In this document: in pieces, positions 15,862-23,695 of the stretch
Layout: each line of letters opens with the position of its first letter
Position numbering within the stretch: the stretch's first letter is position 1
Assembly (NCBI RefSeq): GCF_003111685.1
Contig: NZ_CP022189.1
Location: forward strand, 2,496,001 to 2,560,000
Direction of reading: 5' to 3'
DNA length: 64,000 nt
Source of the DNA: Alloyangia pacifica
GTDB lineage: Bacteria; Pseudomonadota; Alphaproteobacteria; Rhodobacterales; Rhodobacteraceae
The notes under the pieces: generated by a model
Database searches by the model: none
Seen by the model: the letters and a program-made list of their open reading frames with translations, nothing else
Told to the model about the DNA's origin: nothing
Made by a program: the position numbers and the translations under genes

Positions 15862-16980
15862 ATGAACGAAACCCACCGTTTTCCCTGCGAACAATGCGGC
15901 GCCGACTACCGCTTCGACCCGGCGTCCAACGAACTGGTCTGCGACCACTGCGGCCACAGCCAGCCGGTCGAATCTGCCGGTCCTTGGGAAAGCGACATCC
16001 GCGAACTCGACTTCCGCGCCGCCATGGACAACCTCCTGCCGTTGCAGGAGATGGAGGAGTTGCGGGTCACCAAATGCCCGAACTGCGGCGCCGAGGTGGA
16101 GTTTGACCCAGATGCCCATGCCACAGAATGCCCTTTCTGCGCGACGCCAGTGGTCGCCGATACCGGCACCAACCGGCAAATCAAGCCCAAGGGAGTGCTG
16201 CCCTTCGCGCTTGACGAAACGACCGCGCACAAGGCGATGAACGATTGGCTCGGGCGGCTCTGGTTCGCGCCGAACGGGCTCAGGGACTACGCGCGCAAGG
16301 GTCGCAAGATGCAGGGGATTTACGTGCCCTACTGGACCTTCGACGCCAAGACCCGCAGCGCGTACAGCGGCGCGCGCGGCACCGTCTACTACGAAACCCA
16401 TACCGTTATCCGCGATGGCAAGCGCCAGCAGGTACAGGTGCCCAAGGTGCGCTGGACCCCGGTGCGGGGACGGGTGGCCCGGTTCTTTGACGACGTGCTG
16501 GTGCTGGCCTCGAAGTCGCTGCCCAAGCGTTTCACCGACGCGCTCGAGCCCTGGGACCTCAGCCGGCTCGAGCCCTACCGCCCCGAGTTTCTCGCCGGGT
16601 TCCGCGCCGAGGGCTACCAGGTCGACCTTGACGCCGGCTTCGTCGAGGCGCGGCACCTCATGGACCGGCAGATCACCCGCGACATCAAGTTCGACATCGG
16701 CGGCGACCAGCAGCGGATCACCTCGGTCGACACGCAGGTCTCGGAGGTCACCTTCAAGCACGTGCTGCTGCCGGTCTGGCTGGCGGCCTACAAGTTCCGC
16801 GGCCAGACCTACCGCTTCGTGGTCAATGGCACCACCGGGCGGGTGCAGGGCGAGCGCCCCTGGTCGGCCTGGAAGATCGCCGTGGCGATCATCCTCGGCA
16901 CCATCGCCGCAGCGCTGATCGGCTACATGTTGTCACAGTCGCAGGGCAGTGGCGGCTTCACGGTGCCCATTGGCTATTGA
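15862..16980 (+). CDS. Zinc-ribbon membrane protein (TFIIB-type zinc finger; often labelled replication factor Y-like)
   Basis: A 372-residue protein with two zinc ribbons at the N-terminus (CEQC...CDHC at about 8-32 and CPNC...CPFC at about 72-95), a long central beta-rich domain, and one C-terminal transmembrane helix (about 338-358) with a short tail. Despite the common label primosomal protein N' or superfamily II helicase, no helicase motif is present. The domain order resembles the YdjG-type adaptor of Bacillus that acts with SPFH protein YdjI. GGAGG ten bases before ATG 15862 supports the start. It closes the TelA/XpaC/SPFH cluster. Confidence 0.85.
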   Translation: MNETHRFPCEQCGADYRFDPASNELVCDHCGHSQPVESAGPWESDIRELDFRAAMDNLLPLQEMEELRVTKCPNCGAEVEFDPDAHATECPFCATPVVADTGTNRQIKPKGVLPFALDETTAHKAMNDWLGRLWFAPNGLRDYARKGRKMQGIYVPYWTFDAKTRSAYSGARGTVYYETHTVIRDGKRQQVQVPKVRWTPVRGRVARFFDDVLVLASKSLPKRFTDALEPWDLSRLEPYRPEFLAGFRAEGYQVDLDAGFVEARHLMDRQITRDIKFDIGGDQQRITSVDTQVSEVTFKHVLLPVWLAAYKFRGQTYRFVVNGTTGRVQGERPWSAWKIAVAIILGTIAAALIGYMLSQSQGSGGFTVPIGY

Positions 16981-17043
16981 GCGCGACCGGGGCTCCGCGC
17001 TAGGTATAGCGCTAACACATCTCAGAACACGAGGGAGCGCGAG

Positions 17044-17955
17044 ATGATCCTCTGCTGTGGCGAGTCGCTGATCGACATGCTGCCCCGGACCAGCTCCGGC
17101 GGCGAGCCCGCCTTTGCCCCGGTGGCCGGTGGCGCGGTGTTCAACACCGCCATAGCGCTGGGGCGGCTGGGGGCGCCTGCGGGCTATTTCGGGGGCCTGT
17201 CCACCGACCTCTTCGGCACCATCCTCGCCGAGGCGCTGACCGCCTCGCAGGTGGATTTTGCCGCCTGCCCGCGCTCCGACCGCCCCACGACGCTGGCCTT
17301 CGTGACCCTGGTCGACGGGCACGCGCGCTATGCCTTTTACGACGAGAACACCGCCGGACGGATGCTGGCGGAGTCTGACCTTCCCAAGCTCGGGGATGAG
17401 ACCTCAGCGCTCTTCTTCGGCGGCATCAGCCTCGTGTCTGAGCCCTGCGCCGACACCTATGCCGCACTCTGCGCGCGGGCGGGAGAGCGGGTGGTGATGA
17501 TCGATCCCAACATCCGCCCCGGGTTCATCAAGGACGAGGCGCGCTACCGCACCCGGCTCGCCGGGATGCTGGCGCGGGCCGATATCGTGAAGATCTCGGA
17601 CGAGGACATGGAGTGGCTCGGCACCACTCCCGAGGCGCTGATCGCGGGCGGCACCGCGCTTGTGCTCGAGACCCGTGGTGCCGAGGGCGTTCTCGCGGTG
17701 ACCGCGCGCGGCCGCATCGACGTGCCCGCGACCCGTGCGACGGTCGTCGACACCGTCGGCGCCGGCGACACGTTCAACGCAGCGCTGCTGGCGGGGCTGG
17801 AGCGGGACCGCCTGCTGACCCGCGCCGCCCTGCGCGAGGCCACCCTCGACGCACTGCGCCCGGCGGTTGCACTCGGCGCGCGGGCGGCAGCGGTGACCGT
17901 CAGCCGCGCCGGCGCCAACCCGCCCTGGGCGCACGAACTGGAGGCCGGCGCATGA
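17044..17955 (+). CDS. PfkB family carbohydrate kinase, fructokinase-like
   Basis: A 303-residue ribokinase/PfkB-family sugar kinase. The N-terminal substrate region ([10 protein letters not shown] and [15 protein letters not shown]) and the C-terminal ATP/catalytic signature [17 protein letters not shown] are intact, with the catalytic base Asp in GAGD. The N-terminal pattern is that of bacterial fructokinases (ATP:D-fructose 6-phosphotransferase), though other hexoses cannot be excluded. A ribosome site (AGGGAG) precedes the ATG. The stop overlaps the dtd start by 4 bases. Confidence 0.87.
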   Translation: MILCCGESLIDMLPRTSSGGEPAFAPVAGGAVFNTAIALGRLGAPAGYFGGLSTDLFGTILAEALTASQVDFAACPRSDRPTTLAFVTLVDGHARYAFYDENTAGRMLAESDLPKLGDETSALFFGGISLVSEPCADTYAALCARAGERVVMIDPNIRPGFIKDEARYRTRLAGMLARADIVKISDEDMEWLGTTPEALIAGGTALVLETRGAEGVLAVTARGRIDVPATRATVVDTVGAGDTFNAALLAGLERDRLLTRAALREATLDALRPAVALGARAAAVTVSRAGANPPWAHELEAGA

Positions 17956-18395
17956 GGGCGCTGATCCAACGCGTCTCGGAAGCCAGCGTGACGGTCGAAG
18001 GCGCGGTGGTCGGCGAGATCGGCCCGGGCCTGCTGATCCTCATCTGCGCCATGCAGGGCGACACCGAGGCGCAGGCCGACAAGCTTGCCGCCAAGATCGC
18101 CAAGCTGCGCATTTTCCGCGACGACGAGGGGCGGATGAACCGCTCGGTGCTCGACACCGGAGGCGCGGCGCTGGTGATCAGCCAGTTCACCCTCGCCGCG
18201 GACACCCAGCGCGGCAACCGCCCCGGCTTTTCCGCCGCCGCCGCCCCGGCGGAGGGCGAGCGGCTCTACGAGTATTTCGCCGGGCGCGTAGCGGCGCAGG
18301 GCATCGCAACTGCCACCGGCCGCTTCGGCGCCGACATGAAGGTGGCGCTGCTCAACGACGGGCCGGTGACGATCTGGATGGACAGCGAGGACTGA
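17952..18395 (+). CDS. dtd: D-aminoacyl-tRNA deacylase
   Basis: A 147-residue Dtd that hydrolyses D-aminoacyl (and glycyl-tRNA-Ala) esters in the cytosol as a proofreading enzyme. The two family signatures, SQFTLAADT and the cis Gly-Pro motif in NDGPVT, are present and the length is canonical. It is translationally coupled (ATGA) to the sugar-kinase gene, an arrangement without obvious metabolic logic. The stop lies 12 bases from the convergent lipoprotein gene. Confidence 0.95.
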   Translation: MRALIQRVSEASVTVEGAVVGEIGPGLLILICAMQGDTEAQADKLAAKIAKLRIFRDDEGRMNRSVLDTGGAALVISQFTLAADTQRGNRPGFSAAAAPAEGERLYEYFAGRVAAQGIATATGRFGADMKVALLNDGPVTIWMDSED

Positions 18396-18407
18396 AGCCC
18401 CGCCGGA

Positions 18408-19679
18408 TCACAGTGTCGATCCGTCGACCAGCGTCCCGCGCAGGTAGGCCAGCCGCAGAACTGCACGGGCCAGCGCGTACCTCTGGGTGATCTCTTCCTC
18501 CTGCGCCCGCAGCGCGCTCGAAAGAGGGCCAAGGAGCTCCGCCGCGGTCATCTGCCCGGTGCGTTCCATCTGCCTTGCGCGAACTGCCTCCGCCACGGCC
18601 GAAGCCCGCATCTTTTCCGCCTCGCCGAGCCCAATGCGTAGGGCCTCGCGCTCCCGTGCCACCGCAGCGATCTCGAAGTCGCCCGGGGTTGACTCCACCG
18701 GCGACCAGCGCGGGCCCGCGGTCGGCGGAGCCCAGTCCCCCGCCTCGCTGCCCTCGCCGTCATAGCCAAAGGCTTCCTCCAGCGCGGCCAGTTCCTCGGG
18801 CGAGCGGCGCGCATCAAGGCCATCGAACAGCATGTTAAGGGTCCGGCGTTCCTGCGCCTCGACTCCGGCGCGCAGGATACCGGCCTGCAGCTCCGAGAGC
18901 AGCGGCGGCGAGACCAGCTCGCGTATCGCGCCGATGCCCGCAACTCCACCGAGCCGGCTGTCGCCCATCGCCGCCAACTCGGAGCGGGCGCGCTGCGCCT
19001 CTGCCCCGGCATCGACCCGTTCCGCGCGCAGCCACGCCACCCGGGCGCGCAGCTCTTGCAGGCGCTGCGCGGGGACGAGGCCCGCCGCGACCGCCCGCGC
19101 AATCGGCCAGTCTAGCGAGGCGACATCGCGATAGGCCGCCTCGAGCAGGTCCGCGCGAGCGTGCGCCTCCTCGGCATCGAGATGGTGACCGATCGCCTCG
19201 AAGACCTGCCCGTTTGCCCCGTCCACCAGCGTCAGCGCGGCCTGGTCAATCTCGGCCAGGGCGAGGTCGCGTTCGGCCTGCTTGCGCGGCGTGTCGAAGC
19301 GCTCGGGCCGGGACTGAACGCTCTGCGACATATGCGCCAGCACTGCCAGCGACAGGTGCGGGCCGAGATCCGGCAGCCAGTCCAACTCGTCGGCCTTGCC
19401 ACGCAGCCAGGCCAGGCGCAGCTCGGAGACCGACCGGAAGCCGCCGCCCTCCAGCACCGCACGCGCGATGGCCGCGTAGGGCGTCCCGGGCAGAATTGCT
19501 CCCGGTCTTTGCGCCAAGGTTCCGATCACTTTGCCCCGACCGTCGGCGCGCAGGCGCATGGCCTGCGGCGCGGTCGTCCCAACGGGGTCCGAACCCGCGT
19601 TGGTGTATACTTGCATGCATCCGGGCAGCAACGCGACCAGCGCAATGCCGCAGCCCAGACGGAAAGACGATGCACGCAT
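18408..19679 (-). CDS. Helical lipoprotein, possibly TolC-like
   Basis: A 423-residue protein with a lipoprotein signal peptide (LLPGC, Cys at residue 21). The mature protein is almost entirely helical with long Ala/Glu/Arg/Leu-rich stretches in two halves (about 120-230 and 320-410), the pattern seen in TolC-family outer-membrane lipoproteins and in other coiled-coil lipoproteins. No beta-barrel strands are obvious, so the TolC link is tentative. GGAGG about five bases upstream of the ATG supports the start. No transporter genes adjoin it. Confidence 0.6.
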   Translation of the reverse strand: MRASSFRLGCGIALVALLPGCMQVYTNAGSDPVGTTAPQAMRLRADGRGKVIGTLAQRPGAILPGTPYAAIARAVLEGGGFRSVSELRLAWLRGKADELDWLPDLGPHLSLAVLAHMSQSVQSRPERFDTPRKQAERDLALAEIDQAALTLVDGANGQVFEAIGHHLDAEEAHARADLLEAAYRDVASLDWPIARAVAAGLVPAQRLQELRARVAWLRAERVDAGAEAQRARSELAAMGDSRLGGVAGIGAIRELVSPPLLSELQAGILRAGVEAQERRTLNMLFDGLDARRSPEELAALEEAFGYDGEGSEAGDWAPPTAGPRWSPVESTPGDFEIAAVAREREALRIGLGEAEKMRASAVAEAVRARQMERTGQMTAAELLGPLSSALRAQEEEITQRYALARAVLRLAYLRGTLVDGSTL

Positions 19680-20009
19680 CTCTCCTCCCCTCGATCACTC
19701 GTTCAACACACGCGGCAACGCGCCGCTCTCCTACAATCCCGCAGGGCGAGAGATCCCACCGCCCGGCACCATTTGCCCCGGACGTGGCAAGGCGGCCACG
19801 GCGCGCCGGTCAGGACGCGCCGTAGCCGCACTTGTCGAAGATCGCACCGCTCTGCCTGAATCGGGCCGCTCTTGTAATGGGACCGGCGACCGTGCTCCTG
19901 CACCGGGGTTACCTTATTTTCGCCACATTCAACGAGCTCACGGGTGCGCACGGCCCACGATCGCGACGCTGTCGTTGCTGGAATGCCGCATGGTCGCCGG
20001 GGCGACAGT
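19680..20009. other. Intergenic stretch without recognisable gene
   Basis: 330 bases between the start of the coiled-coil lipoprotein gene and the end of the Nudix gene. Short open frames exist but have no ribosome site or protein-like composition. The lipoprotein promoter must lie here on the minus strand; I could not single out a convincing -35/-10 pair. Confidence 0.5.
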
Positions 20010-20462
20010 TCAGCCCAGCAGCGCGGAGATGAGAGGAATCTTGTGCGGCGCATCGCAAAGAGTGAGCAACAGCTCGGAAAGCTCGGGCTCGTCCACCCGC
20101 TTGGCGGCGGCCTTGGGAGTGAACCACTTGCGCTTGCGTTCCTTGCGCTCTTTCCAGTCGCGCGAGAGCGTGTCGACGATCATCGGATAGACCCGCACAC
20201 GGCAGCGCAGCGCCGTGCCGTCATCGCGCTGCTTCGGGTAGTGATAGACGCCGATCTCTTTCTTGCCGATATGCCCCTTGGCCCCCGCTTCCTCGAGCGC
20301 CTCGATCTCGGCCGCAGCCCAGGGCTTCTTGCCGTCCATCTCCCAGCCCTTGGGCATCACCCAGCGCCCGGTATCGCGCGAGGTCACCATCAGCACCCGA
20401 AGCTTTCCGGTCTTGTCCCATTGCATGGGAAGCGCCGCGATCTGCTCACCGAGTGAGGTCAT
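20010..20462 (-). CDS. Nudix hydrolase family protein with a degenerate Nudix box
   Basis: A 150-residue Nudix-fold protein. The box (G-x5-E-x7-REUxEExGU) is recognisable in PKGWEMDGKKPWAAAEIEALEEAG, but the first Glu is Lys and the Arg of REU is Ile; the metal-binding E-x-x-EE is kept. The C-terminus is basic (KERKERKRKWFTP) as in the diphosphoinositol-polyphosphate-like Nudix proteins of alphaproteobacteria. The substrate is unknown. It stands alone between the lipoprotein gene and the cyd operon, separated from cydX by a terminator. Confidence 0.85.
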   Translation of the reverse strand: MTSLGEQIAALPMQWDKTGKLRVLMVTSRDTGRWVMPKGWEMDGKKPWAAAEIEALEEAGAKGHIGKKEIGVYHYPKQRDDGTALRCRVRVYPMIVDTLSRDWKERKERKRKWFTPKAAAKRVDEPELSELLLTLCDAPHKIPLISALLG

Positions 20463-20552
20463 TCCGTCCGATACCTATTGGGAAACCCAAGCCTGTTACG
20501 TGAGCAATGTAACCAGGATGTGACGACGGACAATGCGGGACGCTGAAACGGC

Positions 20553-20578
20553 AAAGGGCGACCCGGTCCGGGCCGCCC
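20553..20578 (-). terminator. Terminator-like hairpin after cydX
   Basis: An inverted repeat GGGCG-A-CCC...GGG-C-CGCCC at 20556-20578 lies downstream of the cydX stop. On the minus strand it is followed by TTTGCCGTTT, so it is a modest intrinsic terminator for the cydABX transcript. Confidence 0.6.
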
Positions 20579-20601
20579 CCAGGCAGAAGCACTTGGCGGG
20601 A

Positions 20602-20724
20602 TCAGTTGTCGTCTTCGGCTTCGGCCACCATGCGCGCGTCCTCGCGCAGTTCTAGCCACATCGCGTTCATCACCGCGAAGAGCGCCGCCAGCGGGAGGCC
20701 GAGGATCCAGGCGAAATACCACAT
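20602..20724 (-). CDS. cydX: Cytochrome bd small subunit CydX
   Basis: A 40-residue small protein starting at 20724 with MWYFAWILG, the classic N-terminus of CydX/YbgT-type peptides, one transmembrane helix (residues 3-24) and an acidic tail ending EAEDDN. CydX packs against CydA and stabilises the oxidase haems. It starts 16 bases downstream of the cydB stop. Its conserved Glu (in WLELRED) is present. Easily missed because of its size. Confidence 0.92.
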   Translation of the reverse strand: MWYFAWILGLPLAALFAVMNAMWLELREDARMVAEAEDDN

Positions 20725-20740
20725 AAGGTCTCTCCTTGTT

Positions 20741-21901
20741 TCAGTAGGCGCTGTGCGAGCGTGTCACGTCTTCCTCGGTGACCTTGCCCCAGAGCACTTT
20801 GTAGACCCAGGCCGTGTAGGCCAGGATGATCGGCAGGAAGATCACCGTCGCAACCAGCATGACAAAGAGCGTCAGGTGCGAGGACGAGCTGTCCCAGACT
20901 GTGAGCGAGCTGCGCGGATCGACGGTCGATGGCAGGATGAACGGGAACATGGTCAGCCCGACGCTGGAGATCACCCCGAGGATCGCCAGTTTCGACCACA
21001 GGAAGGTCGAGACCTCGAACCCCTCACGCAACCCGCGCACCGCCATAAACATGCCGCTGAAGCCGAGGATCGGCGCGATCAGTATCCACGGGCGCTCGGC
21101 ATAGGCCATGAGCCACGAGCCCTCGTGCGCCACCTGCTTGAAGAGCGGATTCGAGGGGCCGTCCGTCACGATCTCCGAGGTGATGTGGAAGCCGTCGATG
21201 CCGAAAGCCAACCACAGCCCCGCCAGCGCATACCCACCGGCGGCAATCATCCCGGCCACGGTGCCGATGCGCTGCGCACGGAAGGCGACCATTCCTTTGG
21301 TCTTCACCGAGAGCCAGGCCGCGCCGTGCATGATCAGCATCGACAGCGAAACAACTCCGCAGAGCAGCGCGAAGGGCCGCAGCAGCCCGAGGAACTTGCC
21401 ATAGAAGGTACCGTCGTACATCGGCATCAGGTCCTCGGTCAGGTGGAAGGGCACGCCCAGCAGCACATTGCCCACCGCCACACCGAAGAGCAGCGCCGGG
21501 GCCGCGCCGCCGACGAAGAGCGCCCAATCCCAGCCGCTGCGCCAGCGCGCACTCTCGCGCTTGGAGCGATACTTGAACCCCACCGGGCGCAGGATCAGCG
21601 CCGCGAGGATGGCGAACATCGCCAGGTAGAAGCCCGAGAAGCTGACCGCGTAGAGCGGCGGCCAGGCGGCGAAGATCGCGCCGCCACCGAGGATGAACCA
21701 GACCTGGTTGCCCTCCCAGACGGGTCCGATGGTGTTGATCACCACGCGGCGCTCGACATCGGTCTGGCCGACGAAAGGCAGCAGAGCGCCGACCCCCATG
21801 TCAAAGCCGTCGGTGAGCGCGAAGCCGATCAGCAGCACGCCGAGCAGCGCCCACCAGATCAGGCGGAGAACTTCGAAACTGATAAGATCATGCAAGATCA
21901 T
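20741..21901 (-). CDS. cydB: Cytochrome bd ubiquinol oxidase subunit II
   Basis: A 386-residue inner-membrane protein with eight or nine hydrophobic helices, subunit II of the bd-type quinol oxidase. Recognisable segments are FALTDGFDMGVGALLPFVG at the N-terminus and GNQVWFILGGGAIFAAWPPLYA, which surrounds the conserved Trp-Gly-Asn-Gln core. It reduces O2 to water with high affinity together with CydA. The start lies 5 bases after cydA, and cydX follows 16 bases later, so the three form one transcript. Confidence 0.96.
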   Translation of the reverse strand: MILHDLISFEVLRLIWWALLGVLLIGFALTDGFDMGVGALLPFVGQTDVERRVVINTIGPVWEGNQVWFILGGGAIFAAWPPLYAVSFSGFYLAMFAILAALILRPVGFKYRSKRESARWRSGWDWALFVGGAAPALLFGVAVGNVLLGVPFHLTEDLMPMYDGTFYGKFLGLLRPFALLCGVVSLSMLIMHGAAWLSVKTKGMVAFRAQRIGTVAGMIAAGGYALAGLWLAFGIDGFHITSEIVTDGPSNPLFKQVAHEGSWLMAYAERPWILIAPILGFSGMFMAVRGLREGFEVSTFLWSKLAILGVISSVGLTMFPFILPSTVDPRSSLTVWDSSSSHLTLFVMLVATVIFLPIILAYTAWVYKVLWGKVTEEDVTRSHSAY

Positions 21902-21906
21902 GACGG

Positions 21907-23520
21907 TTACTCCGCAGGTACATCGGCAAAGGGGCCCTTGCCGTCATGAGTGCGCAGCCGGTGCTCGTGCCGCGTCATCCATTGTTCGGTTTCCTCGACA
22001 TCCTCCTGCGGACCCTTGCGGATGTATTTCAGCATGAGGCCCATCTCGATGATGAAGAGCACGGTGTAGAAGAGCGCGAAGCCCGCGAGGGTGAACAGCA
22101 AGTCGCCAACGCTCAGGTTCGAGGCCGAGAGCGCGGTTGGCAGGATGCCGTCGACCGTCCAGGGCTGGCGGCCGTATTCGGCCACGATCCAGCCCATCTC
22201 GGCGGCGATCCAGGGCATCGGGATCCACGCTACGGCGAGCATCAGCGCCCAGCGGGGATATGTCCCGCGTCGGAAGTTGCTGAGCACGAAGAAAAGCCCG
22301 GTGAGCGCGATGAACGAGAAGCCGAGGCCGACCATGATGCGGAACGACCAGAACAGCGGTGCCACGCCCGGCACGGTGTCATCGGCCGCCATCTTGATCT
22401 GCTCCTCGGTCGCCTCGCGCGGGTCGTCCACATAGCGCTTCAGCAGCAGCGCGTAGCCAAGGTCGGCCGAGTGCCGCTCGAAGCTCGCCCGCACCTCCTC
22501 CGGGGCGGCGTCGCGCTCGGCGCGGATCGTCATCAGCTCGTCATAGGCGATGATGCCCGAGCGGATGCGCTGCTCGGATTCCGCGACCAACTCATTGATG
22601 CCGGGGATTTCCTCGGTCAGCGAGCGGGTGCCGATCAGCCCCATGACCCAGGGAACATGCACTGCGTAATGGGTCTCGCGCGCGTTCTGGTCGGGAAAGC
22701 CAATCAGGGTGAAATGCGCGGGGGCGGGCTCGGTCTCCCACATCGCCTCGACGGCGGCGAGCTTCATCTTCTGGGTGTGGCTGGCCGAGTAGCCCGACTC
22801 GTCTCCCAGCACGACCACCGACAGCGAAGCCGCGAGCCCGAAAGAGGCCGCGACCGAGATCGACCGGCGCGCCAGCTCCACGTGGCGGCCTTTCAGCATG
22901 TACCAGCACGATACGCCCAGCACGAAGATCGAGGCGGTGATATAGCCCGCCGAGACGGTATGCACGAACTTGGCCTGCGCCACCTCGTTGAAGACCACCT
23001 CGGCGAAGTTGGTCATCTCCATGCGCATGGTCTCGGGATTGAACTCGGCCCCGACCGGATTGACCATCCAACCGTTGGCGATGAGGATCCAGAGCGCCGA
23101 GAAGTTCGATCCGATCGCCACCAGCCACGCGACGATGCAATGCCCGACGCGCGACAGCTTGTCCCAGCCGAAGAAGAACAGCCCGACGAAGGTCGCCTCG
23201 AGGAAGAAGGCCATCAGCCCCTCGACCGCCAGCGGCGCGCCGAAGATGTCGCCGACGTAGTGGCTGTAGTAGCTCCAGTTCATGCCAAACTGGAATTCCA
23301 TGGTGATCCCCGTGGCCACCCCGAGAACGAAGTTGATCCCGAACAGCGTGCCCCAGAATTTCGTCATCTGTCGCCAGATCGGACGCCCCGTCATCACGTA
23401 GACCGTCTCCATGATCGCGACGAGGATCGACAGACCCAGCGTCAGCGGCACGAAGAGGAAGTGATAGAGCGCCGTCATCGCAAACTGCAAACGCGACAGC
23501 TCGACAACATCGAGCTCCAT
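21907..23520 (-). CDS. cydA: Cytochrome bd ubiquinol oxidase subunit I
   Basis: A 537-residue subunit I. ATG 23520 (MELDVVELSRLQFAMT) has GAGGAG eight bases upstream; the open frame before it is not protein-like. The haem ligand His in ALYHFLFVPLT, the GWMVNPVGAEFNPETMRMEM quinol-site region and a long, E. coli bd-I-type Q-loop (about residues 255-385) are present, so this is the CydAB rather than the short-loop CIO form. An FNR-type box sits 157-170 bases upstream of the start, giving an anaerobically inducible promoter separate from cydDC. Confidence 0.96.
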   Translation of the reverse strand: MELDVVELSRLQFAMTALYHFLFVPLTLGLSILVAIMETVYVMTGRPIWRQMTKFWGTLFGINFVLGVATGITMEFQFGMNWSYYSHYVGDIFGAPLAVEGLMAFFLEATFVGLFFFGWDKLSRVGHCIVAWLVAIGSNFSALWILIANGWMVNPVGAEFNPETMRMEMTNFAEVVFNEVAQAKFVHTVSAGYITASIFVLGVSCWYMLKGRHVELARRSISVAASFGLAASLSVVVLGDESGYSASHTQKMKLAAVEAMWETEPAPAHFTLIGFPDQNARETHYAVHVPWVMGLIGTRSLTEEIPGINELVAESEQRIRSGIIAYDELMTIRAERDAAPEEVRASFERHSADLGYALLLKRYVDDPREATEEQIKMAADDTVPGVAPLFWSFRIMVGLGFSFIALTGLFFVLSNFRRGTYPRWALMLAVAWIPMPWIAAEMGWIVAEYGRQPWTVDGILPTALSASNLSVGDLLFTLAGFALFYTVLFIIEMGLMLKYIRKGPQEDVEETEQWMTRHEHRLRTHDGKGPFADVPAE

Positions 23521-23676
23521 GTCAGTACTCCTCTGCGCATGTGGCCTAGAGGCAGGCTCCCTGAACGGCGGCCCCGAGCCCCTTGGTCCACAAGTTAAAT
23601 TTCGAGGTGGGCGGCCACTTTTTACCGAACGACACCCTTCAGGTGCCCTGCTACACCCCGCCATTGTGACAGCGGA

Positions 23677-23690
23677 TTGATCTGCATCAA
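23677..23690. promoter_or_regulatory. FnrL box upstream of cydA
   Basis: TTGAT-CTGC-ATCAA is a perfect match to the FNR/FnrL palindrome. It lies between the cydC stop and the cydA start (157 bases upstream), so low-oxygen activation of cydABX by FnrL is predicted. Confidence 0.85.
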
Positions 23691-23695
23691 GTTCA

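Noticed and set aside
15862..16980. Replication factor Y/primosomal helicase
   Set aside because: Only zinc ribbons and one membrane helix are visible; no Walker or helicase motifs.
21946..23598. 550-residue plus-strand ORF opposite cydA
   Set aside because: GC-rich third-codon bias creates long open antisense frames; the protein is Arg/Asp/Glu/His-rich and unlike any family, whereas the minus strand is plainly cydA.
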